From an uncultured Muribaculaceae bacterium (lineage in GTDB: Bacteria; Bacteroidota; Bacteroidia; Bacteroidales; Muribaculaceae), in the NCBI GenBank assembly GCA_910586995.1, contig CAJUKZ010000010.1:8553-72552 (forward strand): a DNA stretch of 64,000 bases. The letters run 5' to 3'. Positions within the stretch are counted from its first letter, which is position 1. Every line of letters begins with the position of its first letter. A model generated the notes under the pieces. The model saw only the letters and a program-made list of their open reading frames with translations, did no database searches and was not told the origin of the DNA. Shown piece by piece: positions 24,924 to 33,769 of this stretch. The translations under genes were made by a program, and so were the position numbers.

Positions 24924-26543
24924 ATGATAGCAGTCAACAATCTTGGCATTCAATTCGGCAAGAAGCCTCTATTTCAAGACGTAAACCTGAAGTTCACACC
25001 CGGCAACTGTTACGGAATAATCGGAGCTAACGGCGCAGGAAAATCTACATTGATGCGTATACTGAGCAATCAGTTATCCCCAACCCACGGCACAGTGACA
25101 CAAGGCCCGGGCGAACGCATGAGCGTACTCGAACAGGATCACTTCAAGTTTGACGAGTGTACAGTAATGAACACCGTTTTGCAGGGACACACCGTCCTTT
25201 GGGAAATAATGCAGGAGAAAGATGCCCTGTATGCAAAGCCCGACTTCAGCGATGCAGACGGAATCAGAGCGTCGGAACTTGAAGAAAAGTTTGCAGAACT
25301 CGAAGGATGGAATGCTGAAAGCGATGCAGCCGCACTGCTCAGCGGACTTGGAATCAAAGAAGATAAACACTACATGCTGATGAAGGATCTCAGCGGTAAA
25401 GAGAAAGTGCGTGTGCTGTTGGCAAAGGCCCTTTTTGGCAATCCGGACAATCTCCTGCTCGACGAGCCTACCAACGATCTTGACCTCGAGACTGTAGCCT
25501 GGCTTGAAGACTACCTGTCGAAGTTTGAGAATACCGTACTCGTAGTGTCCCACGACCGTCACTTCCTCGATGCAGTAAGCACTCATACACTTGATATCGA
25601 CTACAATAAAGTCACATTATTCGCTGGAAACTACAGTTTCTGGTATCATTCAAGCCAACTCGCTCTCAAGCAACAGCAACAGCAGAACAAGAAAGCTGAA
25701 GAAAAGCGTAAGGAACTACTGGAGTTCATACAGCGTTTCAGCGCCAACGTAGCTAAATCAAAACAGACTACGTCCCGAAAAAAGATGCTCGAAAAGCTGA
25801 ATATCGAAGAAATCCAACCATCTTCCAGACGCTATCCCGGAATTATATTCACACCGGACCGAGAGGTCGGCAACAAAATTCTTGAAGTCAAAGGACTCAC
25901 GGCTTCTGTCGACGGGGATATATTGTTCCGTGATATAAATTTCCAGATAGAGAAAGACGACAAGGTCGCATTCCTAAGCCATGACCCACGAGCCATGACA
26001 GCCTTATTCGAAATAATCACCGGCAACAGGAAAGCTGACAGCGGCACTTATGAATGGGGACAGACCATCAGTACCGCCTATCTTCCGCTCGATAACTCCT
26101 ACTTTTTCAACACTGACCATAATCTCGTAGACTGGCTGTGCCAGTTCAGCGATGACTCCAGCGAAATATACCTCAAGGGATTCCTCGGTAAGATGCTGTT
26201 CTCCGGGGAAGACGTATTGAAGAAAGCATCAGTGCTCTCCGGTGGTGAAAAAATGCGTTGTATGATAGCCCGCATGATGATGCGTAATGCCAATACAATG
26301 ATCCTGGACTCCCCCACCAACCACCTCGACCTCGAGTCAATACAGGCGTTCAACAACACATTGCAAGCATTCAAGGGCGTAGTCCTGCTATCAAGCCACG
26401 ACCACGAATTCATTCAGACCGTGTGCAACAGAATAATAGAACTTACCCCCAACGGCATCATTGACAAAATGATGGACTACGACGACTACACGACAGACGA
26501 GCGCGTTATCGCAGCTCGCGAGCGTCTGTATGCCAACTCCTGA
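24924..26543 (+). CDS. ABC-F family ATPase with degenerate second site
   Basis: A 539-residue cytoplasmic protein with two ABC domains and no membrane segments. Domain 1 has Walker A GANGAGKST at ~34-42, signature LSGKEKVRVLLA, Walker B LLLDEPTNDLD, then a charged Gln/Lys linker at ~250-300. Domain 2 has a normal signature (LSGGEKMRCMIA) but its Walker A region reads FLSHDPRAMTAL, without the P-loop Gly/Lys, and its Walker B reads MILDSPTNHLD with Ser for the catalytic Glu. ABC-F proteins act on ribosomes; this YbiT-like form probably hydrolyses ATP at one site only. Confidence 0.9.
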   Translation: MIAVNNLGIQFGKKPLFQDVNLKFTPGNCYGIIGANGAGKSTLMRILSNQLSPTHGTVTQGPGERMSVLEQDHFKFDECTVMNTVLQGHTVLWEIMQEKDALYAKPDFSDADGIRASELEEKFAELEGWNAESDAAALLSGLGIKEDKHYMLMKDLSGKEKVRVLLAKALFGNPDNLLLDEPTNDLDLETVAWLEDYLSKFENTVLVVSHDRHFLDAVSTHTLDIDYNKVTLFAGNYSFWYHSSQLALKQQQQQNKKAEEKRKELLEFIQRFSANVAKSKQTTSRKKMLEKLNIEEIQPSSRRYPGIIFTPDREVGNKILEVKGLTASVDGDILFRDINFQIEKDDKVAFLSHDPRAMTALFEIITGNRKADSGTYEWGQTISTAYLPLDNSYFFNTDHNLVDWLCQFSDDSSEIYLKGFLGKMLFSGEDVLKKASVLSGGEKMRCMIARMMMRNANTMILDSPTNHLDLESIQAFNNTLQAFKGVVLLSSHDHEFIQTVCNRIIELTPNGIIDKMMDYDDYTTDERVIAARERLYANS

Positions 26544-26580
26544 GACGTATAATCACATTTCAAACAGAAACCAATAAATC

Positions 26581-26874
26581 ATGGTCAAACATATAGTTAC
26601 ATTCCAATTACAAGGCACACCAGAAGAACGCCTGTCCGTTGCCAACGCATTCAAAGAGGCACTCGAAGCGCTCCCCGGCAAGATTGAAGTGCTTAGGTCA
26701 ATCGAAGTCGGTATCAATGCAAATCCGGCTGAAGAATGGGATGTAGTGCTGACTGCAACAGTAGATAATATGGAGGACGTGGCAGTCTATGCCACACATC
26801 CGGCTCATGTAGCGGCTGCAGGACTGCTCGGCAAGCACAAGAAAGCGCGTGCTTGCGTTGATTATATCATATGA
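26581..26874 (+). CDS. Dabb (stress-responsive A/B barrel) protein
   Basis: A 97-residue protein with the ferredoxin-like dimeric alpha/beta-barrel pattern MVKHIVTFQL at the start and YATHPAHVAAAGLLGKHKKARACVDYI at the end. Dabb domains are small cytoplasmic dimers; some bind or cyclise small molecules, but most have no known reaction. It is 37 bases after the ABC-F gene and is followed by a large hairpin, so the two likely form one transcript. Confidence 0.85.
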   Translation: MVKHIVTFQLQGTPEERLSVANAFKEALEALPGKIEVLRSIEVGINANPAEEWDVVLTATVDNMEDVAVYATHPAHVAAAGLLGKHKKARACVDYII

Positions 26875-26932
26875 TATAGACATACTCCGATCCGGAATCG
26901 TGCATAAGTGATTCCATCCATACCAAATTACA

Positions 26933-26975
26933 CACCCCATAGTGTCTTAGGGATAATCCGGACAGCTATGGGGTG
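26933..26975. terminator. Long hairpin, terminator-like
   Basis: Arms CACCCCATAG/CTATGGGGTG continue into TGTC/GACA with one bulged G, a 14-bp stem and a 14-base loop. No T-run follows on the plus strand (CTCTCCTC), so it may be a transcript-end stabiliser rather than a classical terminator. Confidence 0.5.
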
Positions 26976-27049
26976 CTCTCCTCAATACAAGTCATAAATT
27001 CAACTCCGGTTTATAGTCATATAACACAATTGAAATGTCGTATTGACCT

Positions 27050-28267
27050 ATGGCTACGTTATTGTTAAAACTCAAAACGGTATCTAAAGAAGCTACATTC
27101 CCCGTATTGATGGCTCTATGTGCCGTGCATTTCTTCAACGACCTGCTACAATCTGTCGTATCTTCTGTATATCCAATGCTGAAAGATGATCTGAACCTGA
27201 CATTTGGACAGATTGGTATCATAACGCTTGTATACCAGATAGCCGCATCTGTATTCCAGCCTGTTGTCGGGCTTGTTTTCGACAAGCGCCCATATGTGGG
27301 AAGCCTTCCTTTAGGAATGATCTTCACTTCGCTCGGAATAGTATTATTTGCATATTCAATGTCCATGTCGGCAGTTCTTGCTGGTGTTTTTCTTGTTGGC
27401 ATCGGTTCTTCCACACTGCATCCTGAAGCATCCCGCATAACATCACTCGCCAGTCATGGCCGGAGGGGATTCGCACAGTCGATATTTCAGGTGGGTGGAA
27501 ATCTCGGCAGTTCTATAGGACCTCTGCTTGTGGCATTTATTGTAGCGCCCAACGGACGCCGCTATATAGCATGGTTTCTTATAGTGGCTGCACTTGCGTT
27601 CATATCTATGCGCACGATATGCAGGTGGTATTCCGGCCATCTCGCCTCAGCGCGGAACAATTCATCAAAGAATGAAATCCGAATAAAAAGGCCTTTGTCC
27701 AACAGTAAAACAATCCTCGCGATCTGTGTCATAATGGTGTTGATCTTCTCTAAATACATCTATATGGCATCGCTAACAAACTACTACACGTTCTATCTGA
27801 TAGACCGATTCGGTGTTTCCATAAAGACATCGCAGATTCTGCTTTTCGTATTTCTGGCAGCAACAGCAATCGGGACACTTGCCGGAGGTCCCGTAGGAGA
27901 CCGCTACGGAAGAAAACCAGTTATCTGGATCTCGATCCTCGGAGCAGCGCCTTTCAGCCTCATCATGCCTCACTGTGGTCTTAGCATGACTGTGATAATG
28001 AGCTTCTGCGCCGGATTTATGCTTGCCTCTGCCTTCCCCGCCATATTATTATACAGTCAGGAACTACTGCCCAATAAGCTCGGTCTCGTCTCCGGATTGT
28101 TCTTCGGTTTCGCCTTCGGTGTAGCCGGGATCGCAGCGGCTGTACTTGGCTACTTTGCCGATGTATATGATATATATGCAGTATACGACGTCTGCGCATA
28201 TATGCCACTGATCGGACTTGTAACTATATTTCTTCCTGATCTGAAAAAAACGAGGAGGCCGTTGTGA
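27050..28267 (+). CDS. MFS exporter, fosmidomycin-resistance (Fsr) type
   Basis: A 405-residue inner-membrane protein with about twelve hydrophobic segments. N-terminal FFNDLLQSVVSSVYPMLKD, FQPVVGLVFDKRP and GSSTLHPEASRI, and the second-half loop GGPVGDRYGRKP, match Fsr-like exporters of the major facilitator superfamily. The true substrate in this organism is unknown. The N-terminal ~20 residues are polar, usual for this subfamily in Bacteroidota. It converges with the CMD-cupin gene; the 37 bases between their stop codons leave little room for terminators. Confidence 0.88.
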   Translation: MATLLLKLKTVSKEATFPVLMALCAVHFFNDLLQSVVSSVYPMLKDDLNLTFGQIGIITLVYQIAASVFQPVVGLVFDKRPYVGSLPLGMIFTSLGIVLFAYSMSMSAVLAGVFLVGIGSSTLHPEASRITSLASHGRRGFAQSIFQVGGNLGSSIGPLLVAFIVAPNGRRYIAWFLIVAALAFISMRTICRWYSGHLASARNNSSKNEIRIKRPLSNSKTILAICVIMVLIFSKYIYMASLTNYYTFYLIDRFGVSIKTSQILLFVFLAATAIGTLAGGPVGDRYGRKPVIWISILGAAPFSLIMPHCGLSMTVIMSFCAGFMLASAFPAILLYSQELLPNKLGLVSGLFFGFAFGVAGIAAAVLGYFADVYDIYAVYDVCAYMPLIGLVTIFLPDLKKTRRPL

Positions 28268-28304
28268 TAAACGACCTCCCCATACACATTCGTATGTAGC
28301 ATTA

Positions 28305-29156
28305 TCAGAGTCCATTAACACTATTGTAGTGCTCATCATCTACGGGTTCAAGCCATTCGTTGGATTTATTCTCACCTGGAATATCCATAGCTAAATGCGC
28401 AAACCATTTGTCTTTTGAAGCACCGTGCCAATGCTTTACATTGGCTGGAATATTCACAACATCTCCCGGACGCATACGCACTGCCGGTTTGCCTTCTTCC
28501 TGATACCATCCTTCACCGGCAATACATACAAGAAGTTGCCCGCCCCCACTGGTCGCATGATGGATGTGCCAATTATTGCGACATCCGGGTTCAAATGTTA
28601 CATTCGAAAGATTCACACCGACGTTTGTAACAGGATATATGTAGCTGTTGCCAATAAAATATCTTGCGTATGCGGTATTAGGCTCGCCTATCGGAAAAAT
28701 AAGTTCCTGCTCGAATTTCGCCCTGCTGCTATCATCAACATACTCGTCCTTCCAGATCTCGACAGCCTGGCGGAATGCTCCCCATGCCTTAGGCCAGCCT
28801 GCATAAAATGCAACCTGCGTCAGTATCTCGCCTATTTCTGTGCGTGTGACTCCGTTTTTCTTTGCTTCCTGCAAGTGAAACGAGAGCGAACTGTCGATTA
28901 TTCCACTACTGACAAGTGCGGTCACAGTCACAATACTACGATCCCGCAAAGAGAGTTTGTCTGTACGACTCCAGACTTCACCGAAAAGGACATCATCATT
29001 GAGTTGAGCGAATTTAGGAGCGAAGTCGCCAAGCTGGTTGCGGCCAGCAGTCTGCTTGATTTCAGTCGGAGTGTCAGTCAGACGAACAGGATTCTGAGAA
29101 TTTGCCATATTCATTGATATTAAAGTTATAGCCAAAGCGCTGAATATATTTTTCAT
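28305..29156 (-). CDS. Exported carboxymuconolactone decarboxylase-like/cupin fusion
   Basis: A 283-residue protein with a signal peptide (MKNIFSALAITLISMNMANS). A CMD/AhpD-like helical domain spans ~45-140 (SLRDRSIVTVTALVSSG; EIGEILTQVAFYAGWPKAWGAF), and a cupin domain spans ~185-260 with metal-site residues in NNWHIHHATSGGGQ and NVKHWHG. The CMD part lacks the CxxC of AhpD peroxidases. CMD-cupin fusions are common beside oxidoreductases, and an alcohol dehydrogenase gene lies 142 bases upstream on the same strand. Substrate unknown; periplasmic location inferred from the signal. Confidence 0.85.
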   Translation of the reverse strand: MKNIFSALAITLISMNMANSQNPVRLTDTPTEIKQTAGRNQLGDFAPKFAQLNDDVLFGEVWSRTDKLSLRDRSIVTVTALVSSGIIDSSLSFHLQEAKKNGVTRTEIGEILTQVAFYAGWPKAWGAFRQAVEIWKDEYVDDSSRAKFEQELIFPIGEPNTAYARYFIGNSYIYPVTNVGVNLSNVTFEPGCRNNWHIHHATSGGGQLLVCIAGEGWYQEEGKPAVRMRPGDVVNIPANVKHWHGASKDKWFAHLAMDIPGENKSNEWLEPVDDEHYNSVNGL

Positions 29157-29204
29157 ATCGTAACAGCAATCTTGTGATCATTTACAGTTACCTTTAACTG
29201 AATG

Positions 29205-29234
29205 CAAATATACAGACAATAAACATCAGGTCAA
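29205..29234 (-). promoter_or_regulatory. Promoter of the CMD-cupin gene
   Basis: TTG (29234-29232), a 19-base spacer and TATATTTG (29212-29205) on the minus strand. It shows the gene is transcribed separately from the alcohol dehydrogenase upstream. Confidence 0.75.
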
Positions 29235-29298
29235 TTACCCAAATATCAAGAATACTAACCAATTTTACCGGTTCTGCCTGAACAACATCTCCTATTCT

Positions 29299-30339
29299 TC
29301 ATTTCTCATTCACTATTGCCACTTTTATAACATTATCCCGACGGTTCTCGAACATGTCGTAAGCATCCTTGATTTGCGAGAATGGATATGTATGAGTTAT
29401 CAACGGTGTTGTATTGATGCTACCCTCGGAAATTAGTCGCAATATATCGCCACAATCGCATCCATCGACGCCTCCGGTCTTAAACGTCAGATTCTTGCCA
29501 TACATATCTGGAAGCGGCAGGATTTGAGGCTTATCGTAGAGAGCAACAACAGTGACGATAGCATTAGGTCGGGCGCACTCATAGGCCAATCTGAACGTAT
29601 CATCAGCGCCGGCAACTTCTATCACTCTGTCTGCACCACCATGCTCTGAAAGATGTGTCGTTTTATCCGGACATTCATCAGGAGAGACCACAATCACTTC
29701 AGGATAATGAGTCTTGACAAACTCCTGACGCTTTGTATCTTTCTCACAGACAATAATCCGCTTAGGTTTATATAGCATTACACACTGCAACGTGCATAGT
29801 CCGGTCGGTCCAGCACCGATAATCAGCACCGTATCATCTTCGCCTATCTCCGAAATCTTGGCTGCCCAATAACCTGTGGCAAGAATATCACCCACAAACA
29901 GAGCCTGTTCATCACTGACATTATCCGGAATCTTGGTCAGGCCATTGTCAGCAAACGGCACACGCACAAACTCAGTTTGTCCGCCATCAATACGACACCC
30001 CAGTGCCCATCCGCCATTCGGATCAGTGCAATTGTTGACCCACCCATGACTACAGAAGAAACACTCACCGCAGAACGTCTCCACATTCACAGCCACACGA
30101 TCGCCCGGCTTTACTTTGGAGACAGCCTCGCCGACACTCTCCACCACGCCAACCATCTCATGCCCTACAGTAATGCCAGGCACAGCCCTCGGCACACTCC
30201 CATGCTTGATATGCAAATCCGATGTGCAGATACTGCTCATAGTCACCTTCACCACAGCATCTGTAGTCTCCACAACCACCGGCTTCAACTTCTCCGTCAC
30301 CTCAAACCGGCCTCGCTCAATATAAGTTAGCGCTTTCAT
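29299..30339 (-). CDS. Zinc-dependent alcohol dehydrogenase (MDR family)
   Basis: The start is ATG 30339 (MKALTYIERGRFEV); eight extra upstream residues in the open frame are not typical. It is a 346-residue medium-chain dehydrogenase: catalytic zinc ligands in SSICTSDLHIKHG and GHEMVG, four structural-zinc Cys in CGECFFCSHGWVNNC, and a Rossmann motif VLIIGAGPTGLCTLQ near residue 170. It resembles bacterial NAD(P)-linked sorbitol/butanediol/alcohol dehydrogenases of the Bacteroidota. The real substrate cannot be assigned. Confidence 0.9.
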   Translation of the reverse strand: MKALTYIERGRFEVTEKLKPVVVETTDAVVKVTMSSICTSDLHIKHGSVPRAVPGITVGHEMVGVVESVGEAVSKVKPGDRVAVNVETFCGECFFCSHGWVNNCTDPNGGWALGCRIDGGQTEFVRVPFADNGLTKIPDNVSDEQALFVGDILATGYWAAKISEIGEDDTVLIIGAGPTGLCTLQCVMLYKPKRIIVCEKDTKRQEFVKTHYPEVIVVSPDECPDKTTHLSEHGGADRVIEVAGADDTFRLAYECARPNAIVTVVALYDKPQILPLPDMYGKNLTFKTGGVDGCDCGDILRLISEGSINTTPLITHTYPFSQIKDAYDMFENRRDNVIKVAIVNEK

Positions 30340-30490
30340 AATAAAATTCTTTATTCTAAACACTTAGACGATTAAGACAATGCTATCAATTCATTATCAA
30401 CGACACAAAAAACAATAATAATTTTTCGTGTAACGAGAGATTCCTATTATTTTCACTCGGAAAGATGGATGCGTTTTTTTATGTTTTTAA

Positions 30491-30650
30491 CTATTTACGT
30501 CTGAGTAATTTGGGGATTATTCGCAATATCTCTCTTAGTACGGCAATTTCTTCCAAAGTACAACCTAAAGGCCAATATCCGTCTGCCGAGCATCACCATC
30601 TCCCTCTGTTCCAGTTCATCGTGAACTATGTATTCGTCAAATTCACTCAT
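30491..30650 (-). pseudogene. Short gene remnant, probably frameshifted
   Basis: From ATG 30650 the minus strand reads MSEFDEYIVHDELEQREMV and then either runs on to a stop at 30495 or, after a +1 shift, reads GYWPLGCTLEEIAVLREILR to a stop at 30491. The second half looks like a genuine helical protein end only in the shifted frame, which suggests a frameshifted remnant. It starts 13 bases past the GIY-YIG stop. Family not recognised. Confidence 0.3.
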
Positions 30651-30663
30651 AGGTGGATGCGGA

Positions 30664-31503
30664 TTATTTATCGGACGTATTCAACAATGATTTCAGTGGA
30701 GTTCCATTGGCATTGTGCCAATCTTGCCATCCATTGGAACTTCGCCCGAGACAGAACACTGATGCAGCACTCGGACTATCAAATCTTTTGTTGAGTTTCA
30801 GCACACGTTTCCCATCAACATCTTCTGTGAGTTCTTCTATCTGCTTAATTCTCTTTTTAGGAGAGGGGCATGAATTGGTACAAGTGGAGGCAATAATACT
30901 TCCGGCAAGAATCGTCAGCCCATTGTCATCGTAGACACCTCTCGCTTCAGCACCACGTCCGGTAATAAAAATGGAGATTTGATGCTTATTGGTCTTATGT
31001 TCAGACCCTTCAAAGATATTACATCCGATAAAGGACGCAAGGAATATAATGTCCTCGAAGAACTCATCATCAGGGTCCCGCTTATGTTCAGGCAGAACAG
31101 GGAGATCGGGATTTTGCTTATTCTCATCAAGAAGATACTGCTTATTGCGAAGTGCCAAGGCTATAGCTTTTGCTTCAAGATACAGCACATCGGCTTTATC
31201 TATCTGGGACTCATTCTGAGAAATGAATACCATAGCCTTTGACCAGAAACCCTTCTTTTGCTCATGGTCTTTTATGCGCTTGCTAAAATTATTGGTCTCA
31301 CCAATATATGCTTTTGGTTCTCCTTCATCAGATTCACCCAATAGAATATAAAGAGCGTATTTTTGGAGTTCCTTGCGATTAAGAATGTCAGCCATTTTAG
31401 AACGTGGCACTACAATTGCCATGCAATTCTTGTTGCTGACATATACCATGCGGGGCCCTTGTGGAGTCCCATCTATTAAGTATGTGGTTATGGTCTTTCC
31501 CAT
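30664..31503 (-). CDS. GIY-YIG nuclease-family protein with C-terminal DUF4357-like region
   Basis: A 279-residue protein. A GIY-YIG fold at ~48-135 starts KYALYILLGESDEGEPKAYIGETNNFSKRIKDHE, where the two halves of the motif (YILL and YIGE) and the Arg-His follow the family, and continues to LEAKAIALA with a Glu near the metal site. The C-terminal part (ISIFITGRGAEARGVYDD; RSSNGWQDWHNANGTPL) fits DUF4357. These proteins occur as standalone genes in many gut bacteria; DNA-binding or repair roles are guessed but unproven. It is monocistronic, with its own -7 element at 31524. Confidence 0.85.
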   Translation of the reverse strand: MGKTITTYLIDGTPQGPRMVYVSNKNCMAIVVPRSKMADILNRKELQKYALYILLGESDEGEPKAYIGETNNFSKRIKDHEQKKGFWSKAMVFISQNESQIDKADVLYLEAKAIALALRNKQYLLDENKQNPDLPVLPEHKRDPDDEFFEDIIFLASFIGCNIFEGSEHKTNKHQISIFITGRGAEARGVYDDNGLTILAGSIIASTCTNSCPSPKKRIKQIEELTEDVDGKRVLKLNKRFDSPSAASVFCLGRSSNGWQDWHNANGTPLKSLLNTSDK

Positions 31504-31523
31504 GATATCAATTTATTCTTCAG

Positions 31524-31531
31524 CAAATTTA
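31524..31531 (-). promoter_or_regulatory. -7 element of the GIY-YIG gene
   Basis: TAAATTTG on the minus strand, 20 bases from the ATG; the expected TTG about 20 bases further up is not present, so only half of the promoter is convincing. Confidence 0.5.
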
Positions 31532-31949
31532 CAAAATAACCATGATATAACATTAAGAAACACTAAAAACCTAAGGCTCAGCTGGGTCAAATGTGACTTT
31601 CGTCAGATGTATCGCTGATTTTGGTTCAGAATTCGAAAGTGGGGAGGTCGGATTTGTCTATTTTGCAGAGACAGAGGGTGCAAGGGACGAAGCCCTTGCG
31701 CTATCCGACTTTGGTATCATCACATTTAGCGCTTCGGCTATATAGAATATAATTACTGATAATCAATCTATTATGTTGTCAAAAACGTACATTAAAATGT
31801 ACTAATAGAGATAAACGAGAGGACTGAGAGAAAAAGTTCAAGGAATTTGACAAAGGCTGTAAGGATTTCGACCGCCTCACTTCTTCTTTCCCTGCTGTCT
31901 TGGAAGAACTTGAACAGCCACAGCGCAGATGAATAAGACGATGATATGT
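31532..31949 (+). other. Non-coding stretch with gene remnants and nested inverted repeats
   Basis: Two coding-like fragments on the plus strand lack proper starts: one reads FVRCIADFGSEFESGEVGFV and ends at a stop near 31746, the other reads EKKFKEFDKGCKDFDRLTSS and ends at 31932. The first contains nested inverted repeats: outer arms 31645-31653 and 31703-31711, with inner hairpins 31655-31673 and 31680-31699, which could fold as a three-way junction. No complete gene or promoter was recognised. Confidence 0.4.
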
Positions 31950-33185
31950 TCAGTCTATTTTCCGACCAGTCTTATCAATATAATACCAACCGTCACTCTC
32001 CCAATACCAATGTTCTGTATCATAACGTCTTTTTTCACCGGAATCTGATACTCTCGCTTTACCATACTCAAAAGGAAATGCACATTTGAAACGTGGAGTA
32101 ATAACGGTATTTCCATTTTCTTCGGCATATCCAATCCGACCATGTTCATCAACTATGCGGTACATACCATCCTTCACATAATCATCGCCGTTGTCAAAAT
32201 GGAAAGCGGGATACCGTTTGCTTTGCCTTTCATCATAATCGGCTATAATGAATTTTATGGGAAGTGTCAACCATCTATCTACTGGCACAAGGTCGAATGT
32301 TGCAGGCATAAATCGTGGGAACCCCGAAACCAACCTCATAGCCTCCGCATCAAGAGCCGGGTCTTTGCCTTTTACTATTTTTACGGAATCAACTTCTCCT
32401 GTTTTGCGAACAAGGAATTGTAGCACTACGCGACCCTGTATATTTTTATCATAAGCACTTTGTGGATAATTAAGATTATCATATATATAAGACAACATCG
32501 CAGCATAACCTCCAGGAAACTGTGGAGTGGTTTCATGCTCGATATACATTTCTTCTTGGCTATCATGATCCACTTGATTGGACATTGATATTAGTCCAAT
32601 CGTATCGGCAAGTGTGAATCGCAGTATTGGTGCATCGAAAACATCCCTCTTAAAATTGGAAATAATTGAGTCGTTGTTACCTTGAAGACATATATCAATT
32701 GTCCCGTCAGGTTTTGTCCCTGATGTAAGATCTCCATTGTATTTTTTTGCAATCGCCGATCTTAAGAGTTGTCTTGTCTTAATTTGCTCCTTGATTGAGC
32801 ACACCCCGATATCCAAATCGAATTCATTTCCTCCGAGCTGTTGAGAGAGAGCATCGCGGATTTCGACAGTATCTCCGACTACATTTATGGTAAGTCTGTT
32901 CCTATCATTCACAAAACAACCTGAATACCATTCCGGAAAATTCATGTCATCGGTCATTCCTACACACGTTGAGTCTGCACCAAACATATATGACAACCTT
33001 TCAAAATAAGTCCATGCTGGTTCTTGCACCGCCCCTTCTTCTTCAGAAGCAAAATTTTCTTCCTCGTGCTTTTGCTCCGTATAGCCTGTCCCGCTATACG
33101 ACACAACATTCTTATATGATTTGGAACAACCACTTAGCAATAATATGGCAAATGCCAGGATCATCGTAACTCTTGATATTTCCAT
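31950..33185 (-). CDS. Lipoprotein with TonB C-terminal domain and WG-like tail
   Basis: A 411-residue lipoprotein (MEISRVTMILAFAILLLSGC, Cys20). Residues ~45-205 are of no recognised family. At about 215-305 lies a TonB/energy-transducer C-terminal domain (PQFPGGYAAMLSYIYDNLNYP, GRVVLQFLVRKTGEVDSVKI, DPALDAEAMRLVSGFP). The last ~80 residues resemble WG-type repeats (YRIVDEHGRIGYAEENGNTVITPRF, YGKARV, GWYYIDKTGRKID). Such lipid-anchored TonB-domain proteins are common in Bacteroidota and lack the TM segment and Pro-rich arm of real TonB, so energy transduction is doubtful. It diverges from the cobalamin operon. Confidence 0.8.
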   Translation of the reverse strand: MEISRVTMILAFAILLLSGCSKSYKNVVSYSGTGYTEQKHEEENFASEEEGAVQEPAWTYFERLSYMFGADSTCVGMTDDMNFPEWYSGCFVNDRNRLTINVVGDTVEIRDALSQQLGGNEFDLDIGVCSIKEQIKTRQLLRSAIAKKYNGDLTSGTKPDGTIDICLQGNNDSIISNFKRDVFDAPILRFTLADTIGLISMSNQVDHDSQEEMYIEHETTPQFPGGYAAMLSYIYDNLNYPQSAYDKNIQGRVVLQFLVRKTGEVDSVKIVKGKDPALDAEAMRLVSGFPRFMPATFDLVPVDRWLTLPIKFIIADYDERQSKRYPAFHFDNGDDYVKDGMYRIVDEHGRIGYAEENGNTVITPRFKCAFPFEYGKARVSDSGEKRRYDTEHWYWESDGWYYIDKTGRKID

Positions 33186-33441
33186 ATGATTGTTTTTTAT
33201 TAAAACGTAGATATATAGCTATTTGTTATATCTGTGATAAAATATAGGAAAGCGATAATCGTCCATTTTGTCAATATTTTCGCCCAACCGTTTCTGACCG
33301 ACATGGAATTTGACGAAACCGAGAGAAGATATTTTATCAGTCGCAGCCTCATTGGGAAAATGGGATAATAGCTGTAATACTCTGTGTATTAGAAGCACAG
33401 GGTATCGTATAAAGTATATTTTGATAATTTTTAAAGTTTAT

Positions 33442-33472
33442 TTGGTCGTATGAGAAAAAGAATGTAATTTTG
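33442..33472 (+). promoter_or_regulatory. Promoter of the plus-strand cobalamin operon
   Basis: TTG at 33442-33444, a 20-base spacer and TAATTTTG at 33465-33472, a perfect consensus. The expected start near 33479 is exactly where the riboswitch begins. Confidence 0.85.
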
Positions 33473-33479
33473 CGCTACG

Positions 33480-33633
33480 TTTTGGTTCGCGGAAACGCGA
33501 TTAATAGGGAATCCGGTGTGAATCCGGGACAGACCCGCTACTGTAATTCCTAAACGACTCATCGGCATAATGCCACTGTCAACCACGATGGGAAGGCGTC
33601 GATGAGCAGGATAAGTCAGGAGACCTGCCAAGA
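33480..33633 (+). promoter_or_regulatory. Cobalamin riboswitch
   Basis: Hallmarks of the B12 aptamer in order: GGGAATCCGGTG-GAATCCGGGACAG, CCGCTACTGTAA, the B12-box core TGCCACTG at 33571-33578, and AAGTCAGGAGACCTGCC near the 3' end. A 9-bp stem downstream (TTGTTTTGT at 33641-33649 with ACAAAACAA at 33670-33678) probably belongs to the expression platform. Bound adenosyl- or methylcobalamin should shut down the downstream uptake and synthesis genes. Confidence 0.95.
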
Positions 33634-33769
33634 CAACATATTGTTTTGTAGTTTTCGGGTTATATTACCACAAAACAACCATTCGCCTCCCGTCTATCCA
33701 ATGAAATGGAGGATGAATATGGTTTGCTGTGTGATATCGCCTCATGTCAACTTTTAGCAGCAAACCGAA

